Assembly (NCBI GenBank): GCA_017410365.1
Contig: JAFQQY010000032.1
Location: 1-64,000 of the forward strand
Origin: Prevotella sp.
GTDB lineage: Bacteria; Bacteroidota; Bacteroidia; Bacteroidales; Bacteroidaceae
Direction of reading: 5' to 3'
DNA: 64,000 nucleotides
A program made the translations under genes and the position numbers. Shown piece after piece: positions 53,318 to 62,377 of the stretch (its first letter is position 1; every line of letters begins with the position of its first letter). The notes beneath the pieces are model-generated. The model searched no databases, was not told where the DNA came from, and worked only from the letters and a program-made list of their open reading frames with translations.

Positions 53318-55129
53318 TTATTTAAATGGCAGATACCAGTTCTGTTCTACTGAGAGGTCCTTAACAGGATTGTTCTTCTCGAGTTTCTTAGAGAACCAGA
53401 GGCTACCGAAGTTTGTTCCGTAAAGACCAGCACGGTTCTTATTGCGAGCCATACGTGTCAAGTTACCGAAACGGTCGCCTTCGAATGCCATTTCAAGAGC
53501 ATACTCATCGCTAAGCAAATCTTCAATAGCGTTGATTGTATCTTCCTTGGTTGTACCTACAGCAGCGCCATACTGCTCTGCAATCTCTTTCATCTTCAAA
53601 CCAACGATGGTATCAAGCTGATAAGGAGACATGCCTGGGAAGTAGCCCTGACCGTTATGATCACAAACGACACCAGCACCTGTAGCATGAACACCTGCAG
53701 ACAATACAGGCAGACGTTCAAGGTTTGCCTCGCTCAGCAATGGGTAGGTTGTTGTAAGCAATGTTTTTGTCTCTTCTCTGAGGTAAGGAGCATAGTCAAG
53801 CACATTCTTGCTCATACCATCCTTCAGGATAGCAAATGCAGCATCGTAATAGCCCATGCGGTTGAATGCCTCAGCAAGACGTAGCCAGATGGTTGTGTTA
53901 CGATAAAGAATGATATTACCCTGATTGTACTTGTTCATCCAAACCTTAAGAGAGTCATCACCTACGCCTTGACGTGTAATATTTGAAAGACGATTGTCGC
54001 CGAGATTAGCAATGCTGACTGTTCTGTGGTCAATATCTGTATCTACAAGGTAGAAGTAATCTGTAGAATCAGACAATGTTACATAATAGTCAGAAGGCTG
54101 CAACTGTACATCATCAGCCATTGGGCACTGATTAGCATTGTCAACAGCATAGTAGTCATAACCGAATGCGAAAGGAACGATAGTTGTTGTACCTTTCAGA
54201 CGGTTAACTGCCATTGGAATATATGAAATCAAGTCGCCATTACCGCCGTCAATACCGAATATTGCAGTCCATGACAAACCAGATCCCAGTAACCCACCGA
54301 AATAATCAGATGGTCTTTCATCGAAATTAAGAGCGCGTGATGATACAACATAATATTTGTCTTGGACTGGCTTTATCTTTGTGAGATACTCAGTATAATA
54401 ATGTGCCGCGTTCTGATAATCGCCTGTCTCAAGATACAACTCACCAAGAACAACATCAACAGGAATAAAAATCTGCTTTGTTGTAATCTTCTTGGCCTGT
54501 CCCCAGTTAGTTGAACCGATATCATAGTTAAGTCCTGTATGAGGAACCTGATAACCAGAATACTGAGCAAGGTCTGGAGCCAATGCTGCAACAATCTCAT
54601 TGATGCCGTACTCTGGGAAGTTGCCACCGTCAATCTGACTTATCTTTGTCAATGGTTCTGTGAAGAATGGAACCTTTCCATAGTTCTTAGCCAACTGCAA
54701 GTAAGCCCATGCACGGAAGGCCTTAACTGCTGCATACTCATTCATGACAACTGCTGTAGCACCTGTAAGAAGTGTTGTATCGCGGTAAGCGATATAATAG
54801 TTACAGTTGTTTATCACGCGATAGTAAACGTAAGCACTGTCATACTTGTTTGCCGTTGTGGCAGAGAAATTAGCCAATTCGCGAAGATTCTTGTCTGTTG
54901 CTGTTGTTGTAGCAACCAAGTCACCGCGCATTTCTCCCTGGAACACATACTGGTCAGCAAGCTGCTGCATAGCCTGAGCAATACCGAAAGCATAGAATAT
55001 AGAGTCGGTCTTCTGATTAAGTTCCGGCTCAAACATCTGGCGTGAACTTTCTGTCTCAAGCATGTCTGAACAGCTGGTAACTGAGCCTAAGCCCAGTACC
55101 GCTGCTATTGATATTATAATCTTTTTCAT
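53318..55129 (-). CDS. SusD/RagB-family glycan-binding lipoprotein
   Basis: This 603-aa protein is the surface lipoprotein that caps a SusC transporter and binds glycan. The lipobox cysteine is residue 20 (SVTSC). The SusD fold is visible in YYRVINNCNYYIAY, AVKAFRAWAYLQLAKNYG, the TPR-like helices around YLETGDYQNAAHYYTEYL, and the C-terminal LSDEYALEMAFEGDRFGNLTRMARN. It follows its SusC gene by 9 bp and ends the operon. The binding of pectin-derived oligosaccharides is inferred from the locus. Confidence 0.93.
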   Translation of the reverse strand: MKKIIISIAAVLGLGSVTSCSDMLETESSRQMFEPELNQKTDSIFYAFGIAQAMQQLADQYVFQGEMRGDLVATTTATDKNLRELANFSATTANKYDSAYVYYRVINNCNYYIAYRDTTLLTGATAVVMNEYAAVKAFRAWAYLQLAKNYGKVPFFTEPLTKISQIDGGNFPEYGINEIVAALAPDLAQYSGYQVPHTGLNYDIGSTNWGQAKKITTKQIFIPVDVVLGELYLETGDYQNAAHYYTEYLTKIKPVQDKYYVVSSRALNFDERPSDYFGGLLGSGLSWTAIFGIDGGNGDLISYIPMAVNRLKGTTTIVPFAFGYDYYAVDNANQCPMADDVQLQPSDYYVTLSDSTDYFYLVDTDIDHRTVSIANLGDNRLSNITRQGVGDDSLKVWMNKYNQGNIILYRNTTIWLRLAEAFNRMGYYDAAFAILKDGMSKNVLDYAPYLREETKTLLTTTYPLLSEANLERLPVLSAGVHATGAGVVCDHNGQGYFPGMSPYQLDTIVGLKMKEIAEQYGAAVGTTKEDTINAIEDLLSDEYALEMAFEGDRFGNLTRMARNKNRAGLYGTNFGSLWFSKKLEKNNPVKDLSVEQNWYLPFK

Positions 55130-55138
55130 ACTTCTTGC

Positions 55139-58100
55139 TTATAAATTAATCTTAACACCTAATGTGAATGAACGTCCCTGAGCAAGGTTGCCACAGTCGA
55201 TACCCTGATAGTAAACACCATTGCCGATGCTGAATTCTGGGTCGCTGCCAAGATACTTGGTCAGAGTAACAAGGTTCTGTGCCTCAGCCCAGATTGTCAA
55301 GCCCTGGAGCCATGTCCATGTACCTGGAACAGGAACTTGGTATGAGAGGTTCACAGTCTTCAGACGCAGATAGCTGCCATCTTCAATCCAGCGATCGCTG
55401 AAACGGTTGTTGCCCATTGGGTCGCCAAAGATAGCTCGTGGCAGTTCTGCCTGATGACCATCATAACGCCAGTGGTTAACAGATGCCACCTGCTGGTTGT
55501 AGAATGTACTACCAGAGTTGAGGATTGAGCGCTGATAGTTGAATACATCATTGCCGAGGCTATAATTGAAGCCGAGGCTAAGAGTAAGATGCTTCCAGTT
55601 TACCTTAGCGAAGATGTTACCATAGATGTCTGGGTTAGGATCACCTATAACGGTACGGTCGTCTTCAGCTATCTTACCATCCTGGTTCATATCGAGGAAG
55701 TGTACATCACCAGCTACGAAGTTCTGCTTGTTGCCTGATGCATCTTCCATATAGAGATAGTCGTTGTTGCCTGCAGCCTTAGCCTCTGCATCGGTTGAGA
55801 ACACACCGTCTGTCTTGTAACCATAGAACAATCCTACTGGGTTGCCTACAGATGTAAGCATGTCGGCACCATAGATAGAGGTGATGAACTCACCGTCAGG
55901 AAGCTTTGTAACTTCGTTCTTGTAGTGACCGGCAGATGCTCCGACCTCAACTCTCCAGTCCTTAGACACAACTGGCTTGGCTGTTACGGTTACTTCATAA
56001 CCAGTGTTCTTCAACTCGCCACCATTGCACCAGTAGTTGTTGATACCACCGATTGGGTTAGAGAAGCTCTTCAGAGTAAGAAGGTCTTTTGTATTGTGGA
56101 TAAAGTAGTCGAAGTTAACACCGAGACGGTTGTTGAGGAAGTATGCCTGCAAACCGAAGTTCAACTTCTGTGTTGACTCCCACTTAATCTTATCGTTACC
56201 AATGTTAGTAAGCTGTGCACCCATCAGGGTTCCGTTGTACTTAACGGCTGTAAAACTTGTACGGGCAGCATAGTTGCTGATGTCGTCGTTACCGCTCAGG
56301 TCGAAACCGGCGTTCAGACGCAGATAGTCGATACCTGCATTCTTTGGGAACCACTTTTCGTTGCTCATCAACCAACCGAGCTGTACGCTTGGGAAGATAG
56401 CCCACTTAACGCCACAGAAATCGAGACCATCGGCATTCTCACCGAAACGGCTGTTAGACTCAGCCATAAGAGAAACAGTTGCAAAATAACGGTTCATGTA
56501 GTTATAATCTACATTTCCGTACCACTGCAATGTCTTCCATACATCGTTTACACCCTTGATGTCCTGATAGCCAGAACCAGCAGACAAAGCTGGGTTCTTG
56601 TCGTTTGTAACACCTGTATATTCTGTTGACAGGTCACTGTTGTCGTATGAGAAGTAGTTGTAGCGGAATCCTGCGTATGCAGCCAAGCCATGCTTGCCAT
56701 ACTGATGATTCCAGTCGAGTTGCAAGTTACCTACGAAGTTGGTCTCCTTAGCGAACATAGACATAACCTTACTTGTTACAGTACCCAACTCATCGATAGC
56801 GAAAGGAGGAACACCCTCGTAAGGACGATAGTAGCGTTGTGCATTACGGTTAAGCATGTAGCTTACAAGTCCGCTCAGGCTCAGGCTCTTGTTGAACTCA
56901 TACTTAGGAGCAAGAAGAACGTTGAACAATGTGTTCTCAGCCTTATTCTTGTTGTCGCCGTTAGCATTCTCAAGGATAGCAACAGGGTTGGCAAGAGCAT
57001 ATCTGTCATCATTATGAATCTGATAGAAGATATCATCGTAGTTGCTCAAGAGGCTTGTAAATCCGCCAACGAGCTTGTTGTACTGATATGGGCTTACTAT
57101 AGGAGCCTTAATCAGAGCCAATGCTGTTGGTGATGTGATGGTAGAAGCAGAAAGGTTCGGACCGAAACCATCGTCAAACACCTCGTTGTTGGTTCTTGAG
57201 ATAGACATATCAAAACGTGTTGACAGCTCGTCTGTAATGGTAATGTCAGTGTTGAAACGAACATTCATACGGTTGAAGCTTGTCTTCTCAACTGTACCCT
57301 GTGCATCCATATAACCTACAGAAAGGTTATACATACCAACGTCGTCACCACCCTGCACGTTAATGCTATAGTTCTGTGTGAGTCCCTCAGTATAAACATG
57401 GTCGCTCCAATCTGTATTATTATGATATACATTATAATAATAGTAGTTAGGGTCGTCGTTGAGGAAACGGAACTGGATGTCGCGCTTCTGGATATCCTCG
57501 ATAGTACCGAGAATCTCGGTTGCGTATGTGCGATACTGGGTAGCATCCATCATTGTAGGCAACTGCGGTATCATGCTTACACCTACTGAGATGTTGGCAT
57601 CGATACGTGTAGCCATACTGTGACCACGCTTTGTTTCGATAAGGATAACACCGTTTGCACCACGAGCACCGTAGAGGGCTGTTGCATTCTTCAACACCTT
57701 AACAGAAGCGATGTCGTCTGGTGAGATGTTAGCAAGGATATTGCTGAACTGACCATGATGCAGTGAGCTGCGGTTGCGCTGCATATCCATCTCCACACCG
57801 TCAACGACAATCAGTGGCTGTGCATTAGATGTGATTGAGTTAAGACCACGGATGAACATTGAAGCACCGCCGTCTGCTACTCCTGAACGCATAATGCTGC
57901 GAACATCGGCACCAATCTTATTACCAATCTCGCCATCGATGGTTGCAGCTGATTGAGTAGCATCAAAACTGTTCTCTGCTGTTATTGTTGTACCAGTGCC
58001 ATACATAGCGCCAAACTTGTCGCTAAGCATCTTGATGGTAACAAACTGGTCTTCCTGATCAGAGTTGATAGCCACCTGCTGCGACATGAACTCTGGAGCA

Positions 58101-58423
58101 AACACATAGAGAGATGTGGCGAATGTAGGCACCTTGATGGTGAACTCACCCTTCTCGTTTGTCATAGCTGTATAGCGCTGATGACCTAAAGCCTGCAACT
58201 GGATACCTGCTAGAGGTGTCTTTGATGCTTGATCAAGAACAACACCCTTAACAGTCATTGTTGGATATTGTGGAGCCTTCTGGCGCTTGACTTGCTTAAC
58301 CTTCTCCTCTGCTCCATCTGCATCTTGAGCGAGAACAGGAGCAGCACAAAGTCCCAGTGCAAGGGCACATATTGCGAATCTGAGATTCGGCAATTGTATT
58401 TTATTCTTTATAGTGCTCATCAT
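55139..58423 (-). CDS. SusC-family TonB-dependent outer-membrane transporter
   Basis: This 1094-aa protein has a signal peptide (ending VLAQ). A Lys/Arg-rich linker comes before a carboxypeptidase-regulatory-like domain (about 55-130, VKGVVLDQASKTPLAGIQ). The plug (about 150-265) contains the SusC signature SIMRSGVADGGASMFIRGLNS with VVDGVEMD and KVLKNATALYGARGANGVI. The 22-strand barrel ends RSFTLGVKINL. It would import pectin oligosaccharides together with the SusD encoded 9 bp downstream. The start is 2 bp from the preceding fasciclin gene stop, which implies co-transcription. A second ATG directly follows the first. Confidence 0.95.
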   Translation of the reverse strand: MMSTIKNKIQLPNLRFAICALALGLCAAPVLAQDADGAEEKVKQVKRQKAPQYPTMTVKGVVLDQASKTPLAGIQLQALGHQRYTAMTNEKGEFTIKVPTFATSLYVFAPEFMSQQVAINSDQEDQFVTIKMLSDKFGAMYGTGTTITAENSFDATQSAATIDGEIGNKIGADVRSIMRSGVADGGASMFIRGLNSITSNAQPLIVVDGVEMDMQRNRSSLHHGQFSNILANISPDDIASVKVLKNATALYGARGANGVILIETKRGHSMATRIDANISVGVSMIPQLPTMMDATQYRTYATEILGTIEDIQKRDIQFRFLNDDPNYYYYNVYHNNTDWSDHVYTEGLTQNYSINVQGGDDVGMYNLSVGYMDAQGTVEKTSFNRMNVRFNTDITITDELSTRFDMSISRTNNEVFDDGFGPNLSASTITSPTALALIKAPIVSPYQYNKLVGGFTSLLSNYDDIFYQIHNDDRYALANPVAILENANGDNKNKAENTLFNVLLAPKYEFNKSLSLSGLVSYMLNRNAQRYYRPYEGVPPFAIDELGTVTSKVMSMFAKETNFVGNLQLDWNHQYGKHGLAAYAGFRYNYFSYDNSDLSTEYTGVTNDKNPALSAGSGYQDIKGVNDVWKTLQWYGNVDYNYMNRYFATVSLMAESNSRFGENADGLDFCGVKWAIFPSVQLGWLMSNEKWFPKNAGIDYLRLNAGFDLSGNDDISNYAARTSFTAVKYNGTLMGAQLTNIGNDKIKWESTQKLNFGLQAYFLNNRLGVNFDYFIHNTKDLLTLKSFSNPIGGINNYWCNGGELKNTGYEVTVTAKPVVSKDWRVEVGASAGHYKNEVTKLPDGEFITSIYGADMLTSVGNPVGLFYGYKTDGVFSTDAEAKAAGNNDYLYMEDASGNKQNFVAGDVHFLDMNQDGKIAEDDRTVIGDPNPDIYGNIFAKVNWKHLTLSLGFNYSLGNDVFNYQRSILNSGSTFYNQQVASVNHWRYDGHQAELPRAIFGDPMGNNRFSDRWIEDGSYLRLKTVNLSYQVPVPGTWTWLQGLTIWAEAQNLVTLTKYLGSDPEFSIGNGVYYQGIDCGNLAQGRSFTLGVKINL

Positions 58424-58425
58424 AA

Positions 58426-60174
58426 TTACTTCTGATTTTCTTCAAACTCTGCAAGTTCTACTGGTTTCATAATAATAGCTGCTATACGCAACGCACGTGT
58501 ATATGTGTTCAGCAATGTTGCATTGAACACACTCATCGGAGATGAAATCTTGATGTCTGGTGCCATCATCTTGTTTCCAATCTGTGGAAGTCCTGCGTAT
58601 GCTACAGGGAATGTGAACTCACCGATAAACATTGTGTCAACCTTAGAGGTATCGTTAACGAACGGAACCTGCTTGCTTGGGTTGTTGTGCAAGAGGTCGC
58701 TGCTAAAGTTATACTTAGCAAGCTTACCGTCTGCCTTACAATAGTTCAGTGTGAAGTTCACCTGGTTAGGACGATTGTCCTCGCCTATAATAGAACCAGG
58801 AACAAACACTACATAGAACTTATACTTTGTTGACAATACACCTGGCAGGAACACATGAAGCTCAGGTTTTGTACGCGCACCTGACGGTTCGATATTTGAG
58901 AATCTGAACTCACCGCCTTGCTCTGTGAAATCACCCCATTTGTTTACCCAAGCATCTTTAGTAAACTGTATATTTATATTTCTTGCAGAACCTGCAGCAG
59001 TGATAAGGCCTGCGTAACCAAGAGGGTTGATACGTCTCTCTGGAGCAAATGTTTCCCAAGAATAGAATGCGAGACTATCAACAAGACGCACCCATCCGTT
59101 ACTCATCTTCAAAGGCTCGCCAATTGTCTGTCCGAGAATGTCACCTGGATTAGAAAGCTTCGTTCTTGTTGTTGAGCGGATAGAGTCTGTTGCTGTAGCC
59201 TCTCTACCTGTAACAATCCACTGGTTATACCAGTTATTGTTGCTATACACAAGGTCATTAACGATAAAAAGCTTTGTGATAGAGTCGCTCAGCATCGCAT
59301 TGTCAATGTCACCAGTGTTGATTGTTGGAATCTTTGAACTACTCTGAGTTGCTGTCAAATCCTGAACAGTGGTATTCTTAATGAAATTGTAGTATGGTTT
59401 GATGCGGTTATAAGCGCTCTCCCATGCCTTGTCTGTAGGAACAATGAATGTATAAGAACTGTCCTCATGCTGCAAGTCTGCATTAAGATGGAACATATCA
59501 AGCAGTGAGTTCTCTACAATCATCACTGAGTCAACGTATGTCTGCAAACCGTTCACCATAGGTCCCTTAACACTATTTTCCTCGTCAAGCATGCTCAACT
59601 CATACTTATTGAAGTAATCTCTAAGCATAGTATATTCCTGAGAACCTGTGATAAAATCATAGATATTATCATAGAACATAGCAGCTCCGTGGAGTGTATG
59701 AATGATACCGTTAGTGCTTGGCAGGTTTGCCTGATCCAACTTAACATCTGCGTATGTAATGACACCGCCAAGACCTGTAAAATTGTAAGTCTTTCTATTC
59801 AATGTATAGATACGGTTTGTCACATCGCCTGATATTGGATGGTTATAGTCTGCAATATGATTATAAACAAACTGCTTCAGCAACGCTGCCTCGTCAAGAT
59901 TCTCAAACTGAGACTTGTCGAATGTACCGTTCAATGGTGCCCATACAGTGTAGTAGTGTGAGCCTTGCAGTTCATCGTCAAAGCCAGCCTTCTCAACCAG
60001 TTCTTTGAAATCACTCAGGTTGGGATTCTGCTTTATATTCTCCCACAATGACAGATTACCAGTTGCTTCAGGATTCATCTGAGCCTCGTTGTAATCATCG
60101 AAGTCGGAGCAAGATGTGGCAGTCAGCATACCGGCTGCCATCATCATTATTCCAATATATTTAAATCGTTTCAT
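58426..60174 (-). CDS. Fasciclin-domain lipoprotein of the Sus operon
   Basis: This 582-aa protein has its lipobox cysteine at residue 22 (TATSC), so it is probably surface-exposed. Two fasciclin-like (FAS1) units can be seen, at about 45-175 (FKELVEKAGFDDEL, YTVWAPLNGTFD, GIIHTLHGAAMF) and about 180-310 (YTFIVPTDKAWESAYNRI, KLFIVNDLVY). The C-terminal half (about 370-582) is a beta-rich domain without a family I recognise. FAS1 domains mediate adhesion or ligand binding. Between SusD and SusC genes it is best read as an extra glycan-binding or assembly partner. Spacing to the neighbours is 17 and 2 bp. Confidence 0.85.
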   Translation of the reverse strand: MKRFKYIGIMMMAAGMLTATSCSDFDDYNEAQMNPEATGNLSLWENIKQNPNLSDFKELVEKAGFDDELQGSHYYTVWAPLNGTFDKSQFENLDEAALLKQFVYNHIADYNHPISGDVTNRIYTLNRKTYNFTGLGGVITYADVKLDQANLPSTNGIIHTLHGAAMFYDNIYDFITGSQEYTMLRDYFNKYELSMLDEENSVKGPMVNGLQTYVDSVMIVENSLLDMFHLNADLQHEDSSYTFIVPTDKAWESAYNRIKPYYNFIKNTTVQDLTATQSSSKIPTINTGDIDNAMLSDSITKLFIVNDLVYSNNNWYNQWIVTGREATATDSIRSTTRTKLSNPGDILGQTIGEPLKMSNGWVRLVDSLAFYSWETFAPERRINPLGYAGLITAAGSARNINIQFTKDAWVNKWGDFTEQGGEFRFSNIEPSGARTKPELHVFLPGVLSTKYKFYVVFVPGSIIGEDNRPNQVNFTLNYCKADGKLAKYNFSSDLLHNNPSKQVPFVNDTSKVDTMFIGEFTFPVAYAGLPQIGNKMMAPDIKISSPMSVFNATLLNTYTRALRIAAIIMKPVELAEFEENQK

Positions 60175-60191
60175 ATTCGATAGTTTACTTT

Positions 60192-62360
60192 TTAATACCA
60201 GTCTTCTGAATACATGTCATTATTAACGACACTCATTGGAACCAACTCAACATAGTCGAGCTGCCACTTCTTGTTGATGTCACCATCAGGAAGCACGTTC
60301 TTAATACGCAACCAGTAATTGTCACTCTGCTTGAAGTTACGAGTATCAAGGATACGACGCAAAGCAACGTTACCGTAAGATGAACCACGAAGGTTAGCAT
60401 CCTGATTGTCCCATCCACGCTCCGGGTGACTTGTATAGCTCATAGGGCCACGCAAGTAACCACGGTTACGCATAGCCTCATCAGTTGCAACGCCAAGGTC
60501 TGGTTCCTCATACCATACAGTCCAACCGATACGTGGGTCAGTCTCATCGATAGTTACGTCGAGAGGGATGCTCAAGGCCTGCATGTCTGCCAAAGAACTT
60601 GATGTACCAAGATAGAACTGCATGAAACCACCGTGCCCCATTGGAGAGTAAAGCAGACGGAGTTCGTAGATTCCAGATGGAACAGGAAGCAACTTCACAG
60701 CAAGGTCATACTTACCCCATCCTTGGAATGCGTCTGCCTGATAAGCATTATAATAGCCCTTGATGTTATAGCGCAACAGCGAACCTTCACTATAGCACTG
60801 AACACCATCGAAGAACTGCTTAGGGAATGCTACACGCGAACCGCTACCACCTGAGTTCAATGCAGAAACTTCACTGCTCAACATATAGCGGAAACCGTTG
60901 TTGATGAACTCTGGCAACATTGTTGTTGCATCGAAGCGCATACGCTCGTTAAGTACTCCGTTTGGCACCTGCTCGTTATAAACAAGGATGTCATTGATTC
61001 TGTGAACATAACCATTATAAGCAATAATGTCTGTTACATTGTCACGCTCAATTCTAACACCCTGATAAATCAGCTGATGGTTGTTGATACCCATTGTAGC
61101 CAAAGAGTCTGTAAGAGTGTTGAATGTCTGGTATCTGTTGATATAGAGGAACTTCTGACCGAATGGTTTCCATATCTTCAGAATTGTCTGAGGCAACATT
61201 GTCTCATAGTAGTCGTATTGGTCTGCATTGTTTGCATAGTTCCAGCAGCTTGTTGCTACACTTACACCAGTCTTGTTCTCGAACAGCAACTGGTCCTTAG
61301 CCATACCTGCATAGAGGATATGGTATGAAACGAACATATTCAACGCATTGTTACGGTTGTGGTAGTCATTACCTGTACTTACAGACTTAACGTATGTCTG
61401 CTGGTCACTGTTCCAGAGACCCTTCTCAGCTAGATTGTCATACCAACCTGCAGCACCGCCATATACATTATTGGCGTATGCAACGAGTTGTTCTTCTGTT
61501 GTGATACCTTTAGAAGCAAGAACAGCATCAGTCTCTGCAAAGATTGTATATGCAACCTTACATTCCTCTGGCCAATAAAGTTCTTCACCACCAGTATCAC
61601 GACAGTCACCGTTCAAATCGTCAAGAGTATATTTAACGCCCTTGGTTGTCTTGGTGATAGAGTCGCAAAGACCTGTAACCTCGAGTGCCCAACTGAAGAG
61701 CTTGAACTCTTCCTGACGCTCAAGTTCATCTGCCAAAAGACGTGTTGAACGAGGAGCCACCTTATCCATAATATGAACAAGACCATTCTCCACGATATTG
61801 TCTTCGCTTGTTACACGAGCAACATCATTCAGTACGGTATAACCTAAAGAGTCAACCTTAGATGTAAGCGGACGACCAAGCATTGTAGATATTGTAGCAC
61901 CAGAACCTCCCATCTCTACAATACTGTAAAGACCGTTAGAAAGATGATAGCGTGCGATATCGTTACACAAACTGTCAGTAAGCCATTCCAGTTCTACATG
62001 CTGACCTTCTGCCAGTACACCATGGTCTTCCATACCATTGCGTGGATTACCTGCCTCTACTGATTCCGGGTCACGATACAGACTGTCAATATATTCCTGT
62101 ACACCGTCGTTAGTCGGAGCATAGCATGTATATTGTCCGTAAGACATCATCATGCGGTCTAAGCCAACACGGGTAAGGATATAGTCGAAAGAAGTAAGCG
62201 TACTGTCTTTCTTGATAAACGAGCCGATGGTCTCGTTGGTAGCAGTATAACGGTTTGACTCGTCTGGCTCAGGGTTGCAGGCAACCATTCCAATGATTGC
62301 CACAGCCGCAACACCCATAGACAAGCGTCCTGTTAACTTCTTTAATATATTATTTTTCAT
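60192..62360 (-). CDS. Second fasciclin-domain lipoprotein of the Sus operon
   Basis: This 722-aa protein has its lipobox cysteine at residue 28 (GMVAC). An N-terminal FAS1 unit (about 45-205, FDYILTRVGLDRMM, YTCYAPTNDGVQEYI, NGLVHIMDKVAPRS) and a second FAS1-like stretch (about 210-455, FKLFSWALEVTGLCD, GYVHRINDILVYNE) are visible. A beta-rich C-terminus of about 240 aa (YDLAVKLLPVPSGIYELRLL) looks like a carbohydrate-binding sandwich. It differs clearly from the 582-aa neighbour, so the two are not recent copies. It is 17 bp from both neighbouring genes. Confidence 0.83.
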   Translation of the reverse strand: MKNNILKKLTGRLSMGVAAVAIIGMVACNPEPDESNRYTATNETIGSFIKKDSTLTSFDYILTRVGLDRMMMSYGQYTCYAPTNDGVQEYIDSLYRDPESVEAGNPRNGMEDHGVLAEGQHVELEWLTDSLCNDIARYHLSNGLYSIVEMGGSGATISTMLGRPLTSKVDSLGYTVLNDVARVTSEDNIVENGLVHIMDKVAPRSTRLLADELERQEEFKLFSWALEVTGLCDSITKTTKGVKYTLDDLNGDCRDTGGEELYWPEECKVAYTIFAETDAVLASKGITTEEQLVAYANNVYGGAAGWYDNLAEKGLWNSDQQTYVKSVSTGNDYHNRNNALNMFVSYHILYAGMAKDQLLFENKTGVSVATSCWNYANNADQYDYYETMLPQTILKIWKPFGQKFLYINRYQTFNTLTDSLATMGINNHQLIYQGVRIERDNVTDIIAYNGYVHRINDILVYNEQVPNGVLNERMRFDATTMLPEFINNGFRYMLSSEVSALNSGGSGSRVAFPKQFFDGVQCYSEGSLLRYNIKGYYNAYQADAFQGWGKYDLAVKLLPVPSGIYELRLLYSPMGHGGFMQFYLGTSSSLADMQALSIPLDVTIDETDPRIGWTVWYEEPDLGVATDEAMRNRGYLRGPMSYTSHPERGWDNQDANLRGSSYGNVALRRILDTRNFKQSDNYWLRIKNVLPDGDINKKWQLDYVELVPMSVVNNDMYSEDWY

Positions 62361-62377
62361 TTCTAATCCTCCTTTGT

